Below are positions 40,666 to 40,684 of a DNA stretch of 40,684 nucleotides, one piece after another; positions within the stretch are counted from its first letter, which is position 1; every line of letters starts with the position of its first letter. The position numbers and the translations under genes are program-made. Source of the stretch: an uncultured Mucilaginibacter sp. (GTDB lineage: Bacteria > Bacteroidota > Bacteroidia > Sphingobacteriales > Sphingobacteriaceae); the NCBI RefSeq assembly GCF_946481715.1, contig NZ_CAMLOV010000030.1:1-40684 (forward strand). Direction: 5' to 3'. The notes under the pieces were generated by a model that was not told the origin of the DNA, did no database searches, and worked only from the letters and a program-made list of their open reading frames with translations.

Positions 40666-40684
40666 CGTTGTCATTTCGAGCGAG
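40666..40684. repeat. start of an interspersed GTCATTTCGAGCGA element, cut by the window
   Basis: The last bases, GTTGTCATTTCGAGCGAG, match from memory the left end of a short repeat dispersed in Mucilaginibacter and Pedobacter genomes. The element continues past the window, so its length and structure cannot be seen. Confidence 0.4.

Overview
The window looks like a chromosomal segment of a Sphingobacteriaceae-type Bacteroidota (Mucilaginibacter/Pedobacter-like). This rests on several observations. Many genes are preceded by the Bacteroidota -7 promoter element TAnnTTTG rather than a Shine-Dalgarno site. Signal peptides often end in S/T-A-Q. There is an Oar-like TonB-dependent receptor, a TonB with the Bacteroidota N-terminal motif, a type III glutamine synthetase (GlnN), a BBP2-like porin and Bacteroidota-type small lipoproteins. 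Genus-level placement is an inference. I see no rRNA, tRNA, insertion sequence, prophage or CRISPR array. Most of the window is core metabolism.

Layout. 1-3.7 kb (+): a DUF3592-like membrane protein, an M19 dipeptidase, a MORN/TonB-C periplasmic protein and trxB. 3.8-7.5 kb (-): a possible operon running from a small membrane protein through purK, a secreted protein and a membrane-anchored TlpA-like thioredoxin to purE. 7.7-10.6 kb: icd, a Lys/Ala-rich histone-H1-like protein and an RluA-family pseudouridine synthase. 10.6-13.6 kb: two lipoproteins, an unusual AT-rich repeat region, and a TPR sensor that ends after a histidine-kinase-like dimerisation helix. 13.6-17.8 kb: an exported methyltransferase, an Rrf2 regulator, a SelW-like protein, a Nudix-type regulator and a divergent carboxylesterase. 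17.8-24.5 kb: a FAD-Rieske oxidoreductase, lpdA and an Oar-like receptor. 24.7-28.2 kb: purM, a ClC channel with CBS domains and a small membrane protein. 28.4-35.6 kb: a nitrogen block (glnN, amt, porin), a DUF4468-like protein and tonB. 35.6-38.9 kb: a long gene-free spacer, then purL and yaeR. 39-40.7 kb: a DUF1080 protein, an SRPBCC protein and the start of an interspersed repeat.

Connections. purL, purM, purK and purE catalyse consecutive steps of de novo purine synthesis (FGAR to FGAM to AIR to N5-CAIR to CAIR) but sit at three scattered loci, each with its own -7 box or spacer element. glnN and amt diverge from a 526-bp AT-rich region, and amt is followed by a porin rather than by a PII gene. 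The tonB gene in the window could energise the Oar-like receptor.

The most interesting material is non-coding. There are several different short-period tandem repeats in spacers, with exact 7-bp periods beside purE and near the purL promoter and an exact 22-bp period after the Rrf2 gene. Three imperfect ~55-bp repeats lie upstream of the TPR sensor. A pair of TTGCCAA/TTGGCAA palindromes about three helical turns apart lies upstream of tonB. Likely operators lie at the Rrf2 and Nudix regulator genes. A degenerate TGTTCCA array lies in the gene-free region before purL. I found no clearly novel multi-gene system. The best candidates for undescribed biology are these spacer elements, the kinase-less TPR sensor and the DTTPP-repeat lipoprotein.
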